Assembly: GCA_024803745.1 (NCBI GenBank)
Contig: JANJXV010000024.1
Location: forward strand, 5,302,106 to 5,366,105
DNA length: 64,000 nt
From: Megascapheus bottae
Taxonomy: Eukaryota > Chordata > Mammalia > Rodentia > Geomyidae
Direction: 5' to 3'
Part shown: piece after piece, positions 22,850 through 33,320 of the stretch
Layout: every line of letters begins with the position of its first letter
Position numbering within the stretch: position 1 is the stretch's first letter
Notes under the pieces: generated by a model
What the model saw: only the letters and a program-made list of their open reading frames with translations
Databases searched by the model: none
Told to the model about the DNA's origin: nothing
Program-made: the position numbers and the translations under genes

Positions 22850-23640
22850 TGTCAATAGTTCAGAAACAGAAGTGACCAACATTCAGGGACATCCCAACTC
22901 AATGAAATGTCTAGGTCCCCAACAATGTGGCAGATACTGGTATTCCTTCTAAAATTAAGGATCAGTTTTTACTTCTGTTTCCCCCTACAATCAAGAAAAG
23001 GCACACATTGTCTAGTGGTTTATTTGGGTTTTAGAGGTGACACATGCCTTATCTAAATGTGTTACTGCAACTTATTTACTGAGTGATTTGTAAGGCTCCT
23101 GATTTTGTGTGAGATCTAGACCTAACTGACATGAAGACATGGCCTTGCAACTAACTGTGTTGCAGAGTAAGCCTCTCCATCATGTGTGTCATAACAACTA
23201 AGTTAGCATGCTGAGATGAATACAATCTGGAGCCATTTTCAGATCCCTTTAGGTTTAGAGTACTTAGACACTTGTAAGGAAGGTCCTGGCAACTTCTGCA
23301 GGTAATTATTCATCTTTTAAGAGATGGTTCTTGATCTTCTACTGGTGTTTACTAGAAACTGAATGCTTGGTTATGGATCACCAAGTTACTATGCAGCTTG
23401 AGATTACAGTCACAAACTAGGTGTTTTCTGACTCAGCAAGCCATAAAAGCTGAGTGTGTAGAGGACCCTTTGGCCATCAAATAGAAGCGTATAGACGACT
23501 GTGACAAAGTAGATCCTGAGAGTACCAGTGCGACAAATGAAAATGTGGTTCAGGTGGCCATGACTCCCGCCCTGGTGACACTGATGTGTCTCTCCTTAGT
23601 TTAAGTTCTGTATGAATGGTTAACAGAAAAGAAGAGTAGG
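22850..23640 (+). pseudogene. ancient ERV-L pol fragment (RNase H region), decayed
   Basis: Recognised at DNA level as an old ERV-L-type pol. The landmarks are GGTTATGGATCACCAAGTTA, GACTCAGCAAGCCATAAAAG, and the GCCATCAAATAGAAGCGTAT segment followed by ACTGTGACAAAGTAG. In intact relatives this covers the end of the polymerase and the connection/RNase H part. Every frame holds several stops and there is no catalytic motif, LTR or tail, so it is a non-functional fossil. The call rests on memory of family sequence; boundaries are approximate. Confidence 0.65.
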
Positions 23641-24509
23641 ACCCAGGGCACAGGCAGGTCTGTGTATTGCATAGGCACACTTTCTCACTTTCTGCAGCAA
23701 CACAACGTTTTTTATTTTTTTCTTCTGGAAAATCCATGAAGGGAAATCTCAGTCAAATTTAAATTTAGGTCAAAAATCTAAATCATGTCCCACGCACAAT
23801 TTGATTTGCGTAGAGTTAAAATAACATTATAGCATATTACTCTTGGGAAGAGGTAGAATTGAAATTAGGATGTTAATTGGTCAGTTCTAACTTTTCCAAA
23901 ACATGTGTGACTAAGGCCTTTTATTTCAAATTAACTGTGAAAAAGAAAGTAATCAGTGGAGTTTATAGTTGAAAGAACCATGTGAATGAGTAATTTAAAA
24001 TTTATATGTGGAAGACAGATATTTCAAGTGCCTAGGCACATCAGTATGAAAGCTTTATCAAATGTCTTTCTTAAGAGAAAGACAAGAAAGGGTAAAAAAC
24101 ATGCTAATATCTGTCCAGAATGTCTCTGATTTCCTAAGGTAATTAGGCCAGGTAGCGTGGTCTTTTGAAAAATGATATGTATTAAGCTAGACCATTGTAG
24201 GTGTCTTTCTATGTTGAGCTAAAAACAGTATTTAAACTTTTAGGATTTTCAGATTAAGTTAAGATGCCTGTTGTGTATTTGGGATAATATGATTTAACAA
24301 ATTATTTCTTAGTTGTCTAAGATTCACTTACTCCTTTTTGCACAATTAATGATAATAAAATGTAATTAAAAATAAAAAATCAAATTTAGCTAGACATTCT
24401 ATATTTTGACCTGCTAAACTTGCAATCCTATATTTTTATCCATGTGAGAAGAGTAGGCACCAGTAATCTGCACCCTGCCAGGGAGCTGCATATATGTATA
24501 TATACATAT
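23641..24509. other. no gene seen
   Basis: AT-rich DNA with no recognised element. Confidence 0.5.
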
Positions 24510-24517
24510 ATATATGT

Positions 24518-24596
24518 TATTTTTATTGTATTTTATTGTTGGGATGATGTTAGAGAGGTTATAGTTACATTTTTCAGGTGGGTACATTACTTCTTT
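24518..24596 (-). mobile_element. L1 3' end (lineage B), left copy of a 77 bp duplication
   Basis: TATTGTATTTTATTGTTGGG to GGGTACATTACTTCTT is the inverted 3' terminus of a lineage-B L1. It is repeated with three mismatches at 24,770-24,846. Confidence 0.8.
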
Positions 24597-24769
24597 TTTA
24601 TATATATATTTTCTATTGTAATTAATAGAAAGGTTACATGATATTTGCCAGATAGATGGTGCATTAATTCCCATACATTGATACCCTTTCACATAATATA
24701 TATATAATATATGATATATAATATATATACCCTTTCACGTAATATATATCTATATTATATATTATATAT
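24597..24769 (-). mobile_element. L1 3' end (lineage A) nested between the duplicates
   Basis: TTTCTATTGTAATTAATAG and GCCAGATAGATGGTGCATTA identify lineage A up to GATACCCTTTCA. TA-rich repeats then follow, with a second CCCTTTCACGTAATATATA. It sits exactly between the two lineage-B copies. Confidence 0.75.
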
Positions 24770-24965
24770 TATTTGTATTGTATTTTATTGTTGGGATGAT
24801 GTTAGGGAGGTTATAGTTACATTTGTCAGGTGGGTACATTACTTCTTGAACATTGATACCTTTTCCCATGTTATTCTCCTTCTTTAACTTCCCCCACTCC
24901 CTCCCAATCATCTTGTTTTTCCCCTTCCCTTCCTTATTTCAAATAAACATATAAACATGTATACA
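24770..24965 (-). mobile_element. L1 3'UTR (lineage B), right copy and continuation
   Basis: Repeats the 77 bp block, then continues through the usual 3'UTR (CTTGAACATTGATACC, a C-rich tract, AAATAAACATATAAAC). Confidence 0.85.
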
Positions 24966-26680
24966 GTATACAAGCTATTATATTTGAAGGGCCATCAAAT
25001 GCATCCTTGATGGAAATGTCTAAAGGGTTAGCATTGATTAAGTTGCATTATACTCATAAACAGCTTTGTTCAAATGGCAAGTCATTTCTACAACTACTTA
25101 AAGATAATAAAAATACATACATGAAAATAGCAATTTTAAGGTTAATTTCTTCAAGCCTAATCAGGTAATGGTATTGAACTAAACCACTGAGGTCAAAATG
25201 ACACAATAAGTTTCCAACCATATTTCATCACTTTATTTTAGAGATATTAATCTCATAATTTAGTTTTTTTATTATGAAGTCTCAGGAACAAAATCTCTAT
25301 TTGTAGGATGGAAAACTTTCTGTTTGATGTAGTATAATATAAATTATTATCAGTTAGTAGAAAAAATTACTTGAAATGCCCACCTGTACAAAAAAGATTA
25401 AGAAGATATTTAGCAAAACACTATTATTAATTTATTCAATTTCTCCAATCTGACATATATCAGCTATCTGGACAGCAAAAGAAAATTTCATGAATTTGTT
25501 CCCCGGGAAATAGTTGGTGGTAGATATTAAGGAAAAGGGCAAGAAAGCCAGTACGTAGTGACAAGCAAATAGCAGTCGAAACTTTATGATAACCTTAGCC
25601 TTATGTTGTTAACTTTATTTTTGTATATTGAGAAGTGAAGGAAAAGAGAGACAATAAACTCAGGGGTTCACAGTAAACTCAAATGGACCCCAGTTTCTGG
25701 CTAACAGAATTCATGAAAAACAAGCTCAGAAACTATCAGTGAAAATCTTGTGAAGTTTCATCTTCTTAACAATAAGCACATTCTTTATAATAATATAAAA
25801 AATACCTTCTTGTCATGTTTCCTATAGTATTTGGCTTTACTGACAATTCTTTGGTGAGTAATTTGTTATCAGTAGCTCATGTAACCATTTTGTGTCTATG
25901 AGCAAAGACAAATTGCCTCCTGGATTTGCACAACAGGTTTGCCAATTTGTGCCTTTGTAAATGTAGCTTCGAACATGCTACTTAACCTCTTCTCATACAA
26001 TTTACCAGTACTGCAATGAGTTGCTAGTTATTTGATCACGTTAGAAATAATGCAACCTTTTTCCTGGTACTTGGTAGATGCTTGATGAATTGTGAATATT
26101 ATGTACAATAGCATGGTTCTTCTTTTGCTTTTGGTTTGACTTTTTGTTTGAATAACATTTGAAGCCTCTAGAGACAGGACAAAATAGTCTCATCTCACAG
26201 TTGTTTGGTGAGCTCCTGTTATCTTTTGACTAGGGGGAACCTTGCCCAATAGCTTGCTGCTATTAGCAGAAATAGAGACTTGTAGTGCAACAGTTATTTA
26301 TTTGCTTGTTACATAGAGAGTTAGTCAACTATAACTCATTCAATAGCATATATCACATCCATTTGCCACTATGATTATCCAACCTGTTACCCTTCAATTA
26401 CTATTAAATTCCTGCTTGTGTATCCTGCTGCATGCTAACTGGAATTGTATCCATTCCCATTTTTCTCCATTTCATTTTCCCAGGACTTTCTTCTATGGAA
26501 TAAGGCAGGATTTCCTATGGATTTGTTGACCTTAAAATCTAACTCAATTGCTGCATTTCTTTACTCAGGTTCTTTATATTTCTTTATATTTCAGGTTGCT
26601 TTATGAAAATCTTTGTTTTGTTTCACATTTTTTTGGCTAAGACCTCTTATGTTTGGAACTTTCTAGCATTTGGAAAATTT
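24966..26680. other. repeat-poor stretch, no gene seen
   Basis: About 1.7 kb of AT-rich DNA with no element I recognise and no meaningful open frame on either strand. Confidence 0.55.
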
Positions 26681-26686
26681 GTGCGC

Positions 26687-26725
<39 letters not shown>

Positions 26726-26759
26726 TGTGTGTGTCTGTGTGTGTGTTTGTGTGTGTGTC
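26681..26759 (+). repeat. (GT)n microsatellite with GC alternation
   Basis: Begins GTGCGCGCGTGTG and continues as GT with CTGT and TTGT interruptions: a run of about 78 bases of mostly alternating purine and pyrimidine. Confidence 0.95.
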
Positions 26760-27275
26760 TACAAAATGGAAAGTTTTCCCCCCAGTATTTACAGTAAGAA
26801 TGTACTATAAGTATTTATTTAAGAACTTAAGAAACATGTTAGATCTCACCACTATAAAATATCTGAAAGGAAACTGCAAAGCCTTCAAGGTGTATAATAT
26901 ATATCATAGGAAGCTGTGTTTCACACATTGTGGGAGACACACTTGAGTGAACCAAAAGGCAGAAGATCTCTGAACTGGAACCAGGGTGGAGGCCCATAGG
27001 TGTTCACTTGGTTTTCAGCATCTTTCCTATTTTGTAGTTTACAGGTAACATTGCCTGGGATCTTGAGAAAATAGCTTGGTGGGGCCTGAGATGATGGTTT
27101 CTAACAAATTCCAGGGAATGCTGATGGCTGCTATGGATAACACTGTGAGTTATAGCATTTACCAAGCACACTGAAAAGCCATAGAGAGATTGTCTACTCC
27201 TTTCCTGTCTGTAAGTCTTTAACAGTCATAATTCCAGGACTTGACAATAGTTAAACATAGTTCAGTCATGGACTA

Positions 27276-27277
<2 letters not shown>
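26760..27277. other. no gene seen
   Basis: Unique-looking DNA between two GT microsatellites. Confidence 0.55.

Positions 27278-27321
<44 letters not shown>
27278..27321 (+). repeat. (GT)n microsatellite at a SINE tail
   Basis: About 22 GT units, directly adjoining the 3' end of the minus-strand SINE that follows. Confidence 0.95.
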
Positions 27322-27323
<2 letters not shown>

Positions 27324-27497
27324 TTGTAGTGGAGCTTGAACTCAGACATTTGTGATTACCATAGAGACACTACCACTTGAACTATACATTCAGGCTTTTT
27401 GATGTAGATTTTTCTCAGATAATAAATGAAAATAGGATGCCTGTCTAGCCTCCTACCTATATGTCCTGAGTAGCAAGCATTCTAGGTGTGAACCAGA
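27322..27497 (-). mobile_element. B1-like composite SINE, diverged
   Basis: Plus strand shows GAGCTTGAACTCAGACATTT, CTACCACTTGAACTATA and CTGAGTAGCAAGCATTCTAG: the inverted right and left monomers of the composite SINE. Confidence 0.7.
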
Positions 27498-27538
27498 TGC
27501 CAGATGCTAACATGTTCTTTAAGATCCTGTCTTGCTAT

Positions 27539-27692
27539 TCTCCTTCCTTCCTTCCTTCCTTCCTTCCTTCCTTCCTTCCTTCCTTCCTTCCTTCCTTCCT
27601 TCCTTCCTTCCTTTCTTCCTTCCTTTCTCCTTCCTTCCTTCCTTCCTTCCTTCCTTCCTTCCTTCCTTCCTTCCTTCCTTCCTTCCTTCCTT
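27539..27692 (+). repeat. (TTCC)n microsatellite at an L1 tail
   Basis: About 150 bp of TTCC with a few TTTC/TCTCC interruptions. It adjoins the T tail of the minus-strand L1 at 27,694. Confidence 0.97.
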
Positions 27693-27830
27693 CTTTTTTA
27701 AAATAATTTTTGTATTGTGATTAATAGAAGGGTTACATTATATTCACCAGATAGAAGGTGCATAACTTCACAAACATTGATACTTTCTCATGACATGGTC
27801 CCCATTTCCCTCCCACCCTCCTTCCTTCTT
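27693..27830 (-). mobile_element. L1 3' end (lineage A), short
   Basis: GTATTGTGATTAATAGAAGG and ACCAGATAGAAGGTGCATAA to CATGGTCCCCATTTCCC: about 130 bp of the 3'UTR. Confidence 0.9.
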
Positions 27831-27844
27831 TTTTCCTCTCTGTT

Positions 27845-27882
27845 TCTCTGTCTCTGTCTTTCTGTCTGTCTGTCTGTCTGTC
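27845..27882 (+). repeat. (TCTG)n microsatellite
   Basis: Short TCTG/TCTC repeat following the L1 fragment. Confidence 0.8.
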
Positions 27883-27892
27883 ATTATTATTT

Positions 27893-27975
27893 TAGCCTGG
27901 ATTAGCTTAAAATTGTATGTTCCTTATTCTCTTTCCTGAATAGCTGAATATAAATGCATGAGCTACTGCATCTTA
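27893..27975 (-). mobile_element. B1-like SINE fragment
   Basis: CCTGGATTAGCTTAAAATTG and CCTGAATAGCTGAATATAAA are diverged inverted B1-type segments. Confidence 0.45.
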
Positions 27976-28639
27976 TATTTCAAGTACTAGACTAAATCCT
28001 GTAGAAGGAAATTTACACAAGAAGAGAATTTCTCAACTGGAACACCAACTATAGCAGTGAGAATTCCAAAGAGAGGGAAAAAAGTACAGATTTTTCTCCA
28101 GAAATAGAAAAATAAAATACTATTAATCTAGAGATCATTCTGTTAAACTCAGTTTCTGAAAGTGGAAATTTTCAAAGGTTATAAAGAAAAGTATATAAAT
28201 GCTGCTACATATTTTATTTTTCTTTGAATTTGTAAGAATAGCCTCAGGGAGTCTGAAGAGTGATTTTGAAAAATGCTAAAAGCAACAAAATGTGTTTCCC
28301 AATGTAGAAGAAATAAAATGAAAATAGAAAAGATGAGGAAATGGCTGGGGAACATAATTTGATAGTAGATTAAAATTAGTCTGACTTGCATAACTTCTAT
28401 TGTTCTTTTGACTCTTTTTTCCTAAGTAGATTACTCTTCATATTTGAAAGAGTAGGTGCTCATGGGCTAAAATTAAGGGGACAAATCACAGTTTTCAAGG
28501 AGGCTTTAAAACCCAGGTAAAGGCAGTTGCTTTTATGGTGGCGACAATCTTGATGCTACTTTATTTGTGCTTACAGTCTGCAAGGTATCAAAGAGAGTTT
28601 TAGGGAAATTAAAAATCTGAGATGGTATATTATTTCTCT
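27976..28639. other. no gene seen
   Basis: AT-rich DNA; the minus frame at 28,179-28,391 has no recognisable features. Confidence 0.55.
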
Positions 28640-28905
28640 AATTTATAAACATATTTTTTTCTTTTTCTTTACTTTCCTTTTTTCTTTCTTTTTTCTTTGT
28701 GTCCCGGGGCTTGAACTTAGGGCCTGATCCTCTTTATGCTCAATGCTAGCACTCTACCATTTGAACCACAGCTCTAATTCTGTTTTTTTCTGTGATTAAT
28801 TGGTGACGAGTCTAACTTTCTTACCCTAGATTGCTTCGAACTATATTTCTCAGACATCAGCATCCTGAGTAGCTAGGATTACGGGCATGAACTAATACTG
28901 GCTTC
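28640..28905 (-). mobile_element. B1-like/tRNA-like composite SINE
   Basis: CT-rich tail, then GGGGCTTGAACTTAGGGCCT, CTCTACCATTTGAACCAC, TGTGATTAATTGGTGACGAG and GAGTAGCTAGGATTACGGGC, in the right order for an inverted full-length copy. Confidence 0.85.
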
Positions 28906-29224
28906 CAGTTTAGCATGGCAATTTAAATACTGATGTTTTGAATTTTCTGAGCAAATTGGTAGATTAAATAAGTTTCTTACTACTGTGTACTCTCAGGTAA
29001 ACAATGATATGAAGAAAACTAGTAACATTTAATTCTTATAATAAAAGTTTTGCTATACATTTTGTAGTTTTCCCTTTTTTAACCGATGAATTGTAACTGC
29101 TCCAAGAAGATACATCTAGTAAAATACTAAATGATCCAAAAATTCATGTGCTTTCAGTATATCCTATTTTTTCATTTTAAAAATACAATATTAGAATCTA
29201 TTATTTGCACAAGAGGGTTTTCAT
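28906..29224. other. no gene seen
   Basis: Nothing recognised. Confidence 0.5.
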
Positions 29225-29735
29225 TTTAATTTTTTCATTTATGTATATGTCCCTAAGAAGTACCCCTATTAAAATAACACCATTCATTACTCTCTTATCC
29301 TCCTTCCTCCTTTTAAAAATATTTTCATTGTTCTAATTGCATGCATGCATATAAAGTATTCTGAACTCATTTACCCTCAATTTATACTCTACATTTCCCA
29401 TACTTCTGTTGATATCTATGTCCCAACAGTGCTTATTATACTTTATTGTCAACTATTTTCCCATCACTTATAATGTATATTAATTGTGTAAAAGGATAAC
29501 ACCATATTTCAAACATGTACTATATCCTATTTTTATAAATCACTTATAGTAACTAGTGTTACCATATCCTTCTAGGAATAAGTAGAATACATATTTATAA
29601 TGTAACTACAATATGGTCTTAAAAATGCTAATGATATCCTTTGGTTCAATCTCATCTCTGGCTGTCTTTAAATTATTCATGACCAGAATTATATTCCAAA
29701 GATGGATCACTGACAACAAATGAATAAAAGTTGAT
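29225..29735 (-). mobile_element. possible old L1 3' region
   Basis: The pattern of TGTCCCTAAGAAG, CTCTTATCCTCCTTCCTCC, TTCCAAAGATGGATCACTGA and ATGAATAAAAGTTGATGCC resembles an inverted, strongly diverged L1 3'UTR/ORF2 end. Confidence 0.4.
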
Positions 29736-29774
29736 GCCATGCTATGTAACAAAATCCAGATTCCATATTGATTC

Positions 29775-30320
29775 TCCAACACAGTAGGTTCTGTTGAGTG
29801 CCTCCTATGTGCTGGTGCTTTTCCCAGTGCTGTTGCTGTAGAGAGAAGATAAACCTGGCATCCACACTCACATTGCTCTCCGGTTATTGCGAGTCTTATG
29901 TAAATGACTGTTTGTTACATATGAATGTGTCAGTTCATAGAAAGATAAGAAATAATCAATTCTGACCATTTATTGGGGTTCTTAAGAATATATTTACAGT
30001 CAGAGCTAAAGAATATGACACATATGTCAAAATAAAATGTATACCTCATAAGTATGTGCAATTTTGTCAATGAAGACCAAGTAAAAGTTAGCAAGATAGC
30101 TGAAGGGTGTTAAGATGCTGACTTGGTGTATATTAGAGTATGCTTTCTGGCACAAGGAATAGTAAATAGAAAGACCTTGATAATGTTGGCATATTTTAGT
30201 ATGTGATGAGTACCAGTATGGTAGATAGGAACATCATAGTGAGTTTTAACAGTATACTGAAATCAGAGGTTTGATGGGGAAAGGCTATCCAGACAATTTT
30301 GAACAGTCTGAAATACACAT
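29775..30320 (+). mobile_element. L2-like LINE fragment
   Basis: TTGAGTGCCTCCTATGTGCT, then TTTTCCCAGTGCTGTTGC and GAAGATAAACCTGGCATCC, match the well-known L2 3' block. The remainder to about 30,300 is only loosely similar. Confidence 0.5.
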
Positions 30321-31451
30321 AATGTCAAAAATACGACAGTTCAGTCAGCAGGGGGCTTTGAGCTTACTAGTTTTTGTTGAAGCATAGACAAGTACACATA
30401 TATGATAACTGCTTCCCAAACCATGTTCATCCATGTTTACACTCATTTAGTATCTAGGTCTTAGAAACTCGCTTTTCTGCTGAAATTCTATGTTTAACAT
30501 TCAAGGGGAAGTGTGTTGAATATAGTTGGAGAAATAATGCTACCAGACAGGATTGAGAAGTTACTGTTCAACCAGTAGTGTTTCCATATGTTTACTGGGT
30601 CCATGTGAAAGCCAGTAAAGGAAGCTTAGAAGGGACAGTCAGAAAGAGACTGATAAAAACATTGATATAATCAAATCTTTAAATAACTGGAGGATTTTCA
30701 AGAATAATAGTTGATGGATTGTGTGCTTTCTGGTTTTAATAGCTTACCAAACAAAAGGACTGGACAACAAACCTCCCTGCAAGGGACACAGTTAAAGGGA
30801 GACTGATACCAATTTCTGAAGATTCTTCTATCCTTCAATGAAATGAAGCTTTTGCTCCATTACTTTTAATGATCAAATTCTTTGTTTAGGTGTTTGCTTT
30901 CTTTCTGCATTTTACCTTGCTGTTATTTGATTGTGCTACACTTCCATGGGACTAAAAGCAGTAGTAGCTTCAAGTTAATTTGCAAGATTGCTGGTTTCTA
31001 ATCCCTTTTCTGAACACTAACTACTGTCTTGTTGATGGTGGTGATGTAGCCATTCATTCAGCAGACATCTTGATTATAGAGTTTCATTGGAATTAGCCCT
31101 GACAGAGAATCTCAAATATGAGGCAAACACAAAGAGGGAGTATTAAGTGATATTTTGTGAGTTAAAGTAATAGGGTGGTGGCAGACAAATCATCATTTGG
31201 AAAATGACATCTAATAATATATACTTCATTATCAGTGTTTTATATCCTTTTTCCTAATGGTTTTGGACAGTATTTTATTTAATCTTGTTAGTATTACTTA
31301 TGTAGATATACCAATAGGTTTTTTTTCTTATGATAACTTCCTTGTCCTTGCTTTTGCTTTTGTGATTTTAATTTATGTCATTAGAAATTAGGGTTGATTT
31401 TGATATCATGATCTATGTCTCATTTATTTGTGAATTACAAATATTATTTTT
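30321..31451. other. no gene seen
   Basis: Unique-looking DNA, no supported open frame. Confidence 0.55.
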
Positions 31452-32578
31452 ACATATTAATCTTTTTTACTCTTCTATAATTTTATTATTGGAATAATGT
31501 ATATAGGGGATACAGTTACATTCATCAGATAGTAGGTGCATTACTTCTGCACGTTGATACCATTTCTCATGTTTTTGTCCCCATTTTCCACCCCCAACCT
31601 CTCCTAATCATCTTGGTTTTCCCCCTCTCCTCCTTTTTTTAAATAAAAAAAATACATACAATATATCAGGTAACAAGTCAGATACAGTAATAACATGATA
31701 TTAACCATAAGGACAAAAAAGAGAAGAGAAATAACATGGTACATTAAGAACAACAATCACACAAGACAAAGCTCTTGTTTCCATAGCCTTTCATTTAATC
31801 TCATCCTATATGGCTTTATGTATCTAGGTTTGGGCTATTGTAATCCTCTGTTAGAGTCCTAGGTGTGTACTAATTATTAAAAATGAGGGAAACCATTGAG
31901 CCCATGTTCTTTTGAGTCTGGCTTACTTCACTTAATATGACTTTTTTTCTAGGTCTTCTTTCTGATGGCAGCATAGAATTCCATTGTGTGAAGTGCCATA
32001 TCTTCTTCATACAATCATCTACTGAGGGTCATCTGGGTTGGTTCCATATCTATGCTATGGTAAATAGTGCTACAATGAACATCATTGTGCTAGTGGCTTT
32101 AGTATGTTCTTGTTTCTGGGCATTTGGGTAAATGCCAAGGAGTGGAATTTCTGGGTCACAGGGTCTTGGAATGAGTTTATATGCCCATCAACAGTGTAGT
32201 AGTGTTCCCTCCTGGGCACATCCCCACCATCTGTTGTTATTAGATTTCTTGATAATGGCCATTCTAACTGGAGTGAGGTGGAATCTAAACAGTGTTTTGA
32301 TTTGCATTTCTTGTATGGACAGAGATGTTGAGGATAGGCCATTCTTATTTCCTCTTCAGAGAAGTCTCTCTTTAAGTTTTTAGCATAACCTGTATTGGAA
32401 TGGTTGTTTCTTTGAAGATTTGTTTTTGAGAGATTCAGTTTTTTGAGTCATAAATATATTTTAGATATGAGGTCTTTGTCTGTTGTATGGCTAATGAATA
32501 TCTTTTCCCACTCTGTGGGCTTTCTACTTAACTTTCTAGCTCTGTCCTTTGCTATACAAAAGACATATTAATCTTTTT
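31452..32578 (-). mobile_element. 5'-truncated L1 (lineage B) with perfect TSD
   Basis: Element 31,468-32,562 (about 1.1 kb): 3'UTR with AGGGGATACAGTTACATTCA, then the ORF2 C-terminal part. The 16-mer ACATATTAATCTTTTT flanks it at 31,452-31,467 and 32,563-32,578, and the right copy is followed by AA, the expected inverted TTTT/AA nick. A minus frame at 32,342-32,082 is an ORF2 remnant. A small deletion removes part of the zinc-knuckle region near 32,165-32,180. Confidence 0.95.
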
Positions 32579-32786
32579 AAATGTCTTAACACATTTCTAC
32601 TCAACACTATCATTTGCAATTGGAATCCAACTAGGAACTAAATTCCACTTTGTAAAACATTAATCATGAGGGGAATTTTCTTGTTTCTTTTTTCAGACTG
32701 TTACTGCTCTGTAATAGCATTCTCAGAATCTTGAGTATATTAGAAAAATTTAAGCATTGTGCTGTTTTGTAATAGTACTGTCAACA
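32579..32786. other. no gene seen
   Basis: AT-rich spacer. Confidence 0.5.
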
Positions 32787-33019
32787 AATTCACATTTTAC
32801 TGAGTGCTGGTTGCTCATATCTGTAATCCTAGCTGCTCAAGAAGCAGAGATCTTAGAAGAGCCAGCCTTAAACTTAATGCCAATTAACCATAAAAAATGA
32901 AGAAGTGGAGCTGGGATTCAAGTGTTAGAGCTTTAAGCTTTGAGCATAAAAGTACAGGGGATAATCTCTAGACCCCAAATGTTAAAGTCCCAGAACCAGT
33001 ACAAAAAATTACATTTTAA
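32787..33019 (+). mobile_element. B1-like/tRNA-like composite SINE with near-perfect TSD
   Basis: Element 32,801-33,007: GCTCATATCTGTAATCCTAG, CCAATTAACCATAAAAAATG, the right monomer GGATTCAAGTGTTAGAGC, ending AGAACCAGTACAAAAAA. Flanks AATTCACATTTTA and AATTACATTTTA differ by one base. Confidence 0.88.
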
Positions 33020-33129
33020 AGTTATCTACTGTCTAAATGTCACTGGTTTTGTTCATATTGGTGGGAAATGACTGAGGAAATTCTGTAAGAATGGTAGACA
33101 TGGGGGGAACCCATCTGAGGAAATGATTG

Positions 33130-33320
33130 AATGATTTTTTTTCTAATTTACTTTATTGTTGTTTTAGAAGTGATATAAAACAGGATTACTTTTACATACA
33201 TCAGGTAATAAGTATATTTCCTTTTGCATAGTGTCATCTGTTCCTTTACTCTCTCCCATTCCTTTCTTCTGGTCTCCACCCAAGAGTTGCATAGTTAACT
33301 TTCATCAATGTCCAGTTGAT
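33130..33320 (-). mobile_element. old L1 3'UTR fragment
   Basis: TTTATTGTTGTTTTAGAAGT, GATTACTTTTACATACATCA and a pyrimidine-rich tract with TTACTCTCTCCCATTCC follow the layout of the inverted L1 3' ends in this window. Confidence 0.5.

Noticed and set aside
27488..27720. Three overlapping frames encoding PSFLPSFL-type repeats
   Set aside because: Translations of the TTCC microsatellite in each frame; no biological protein.
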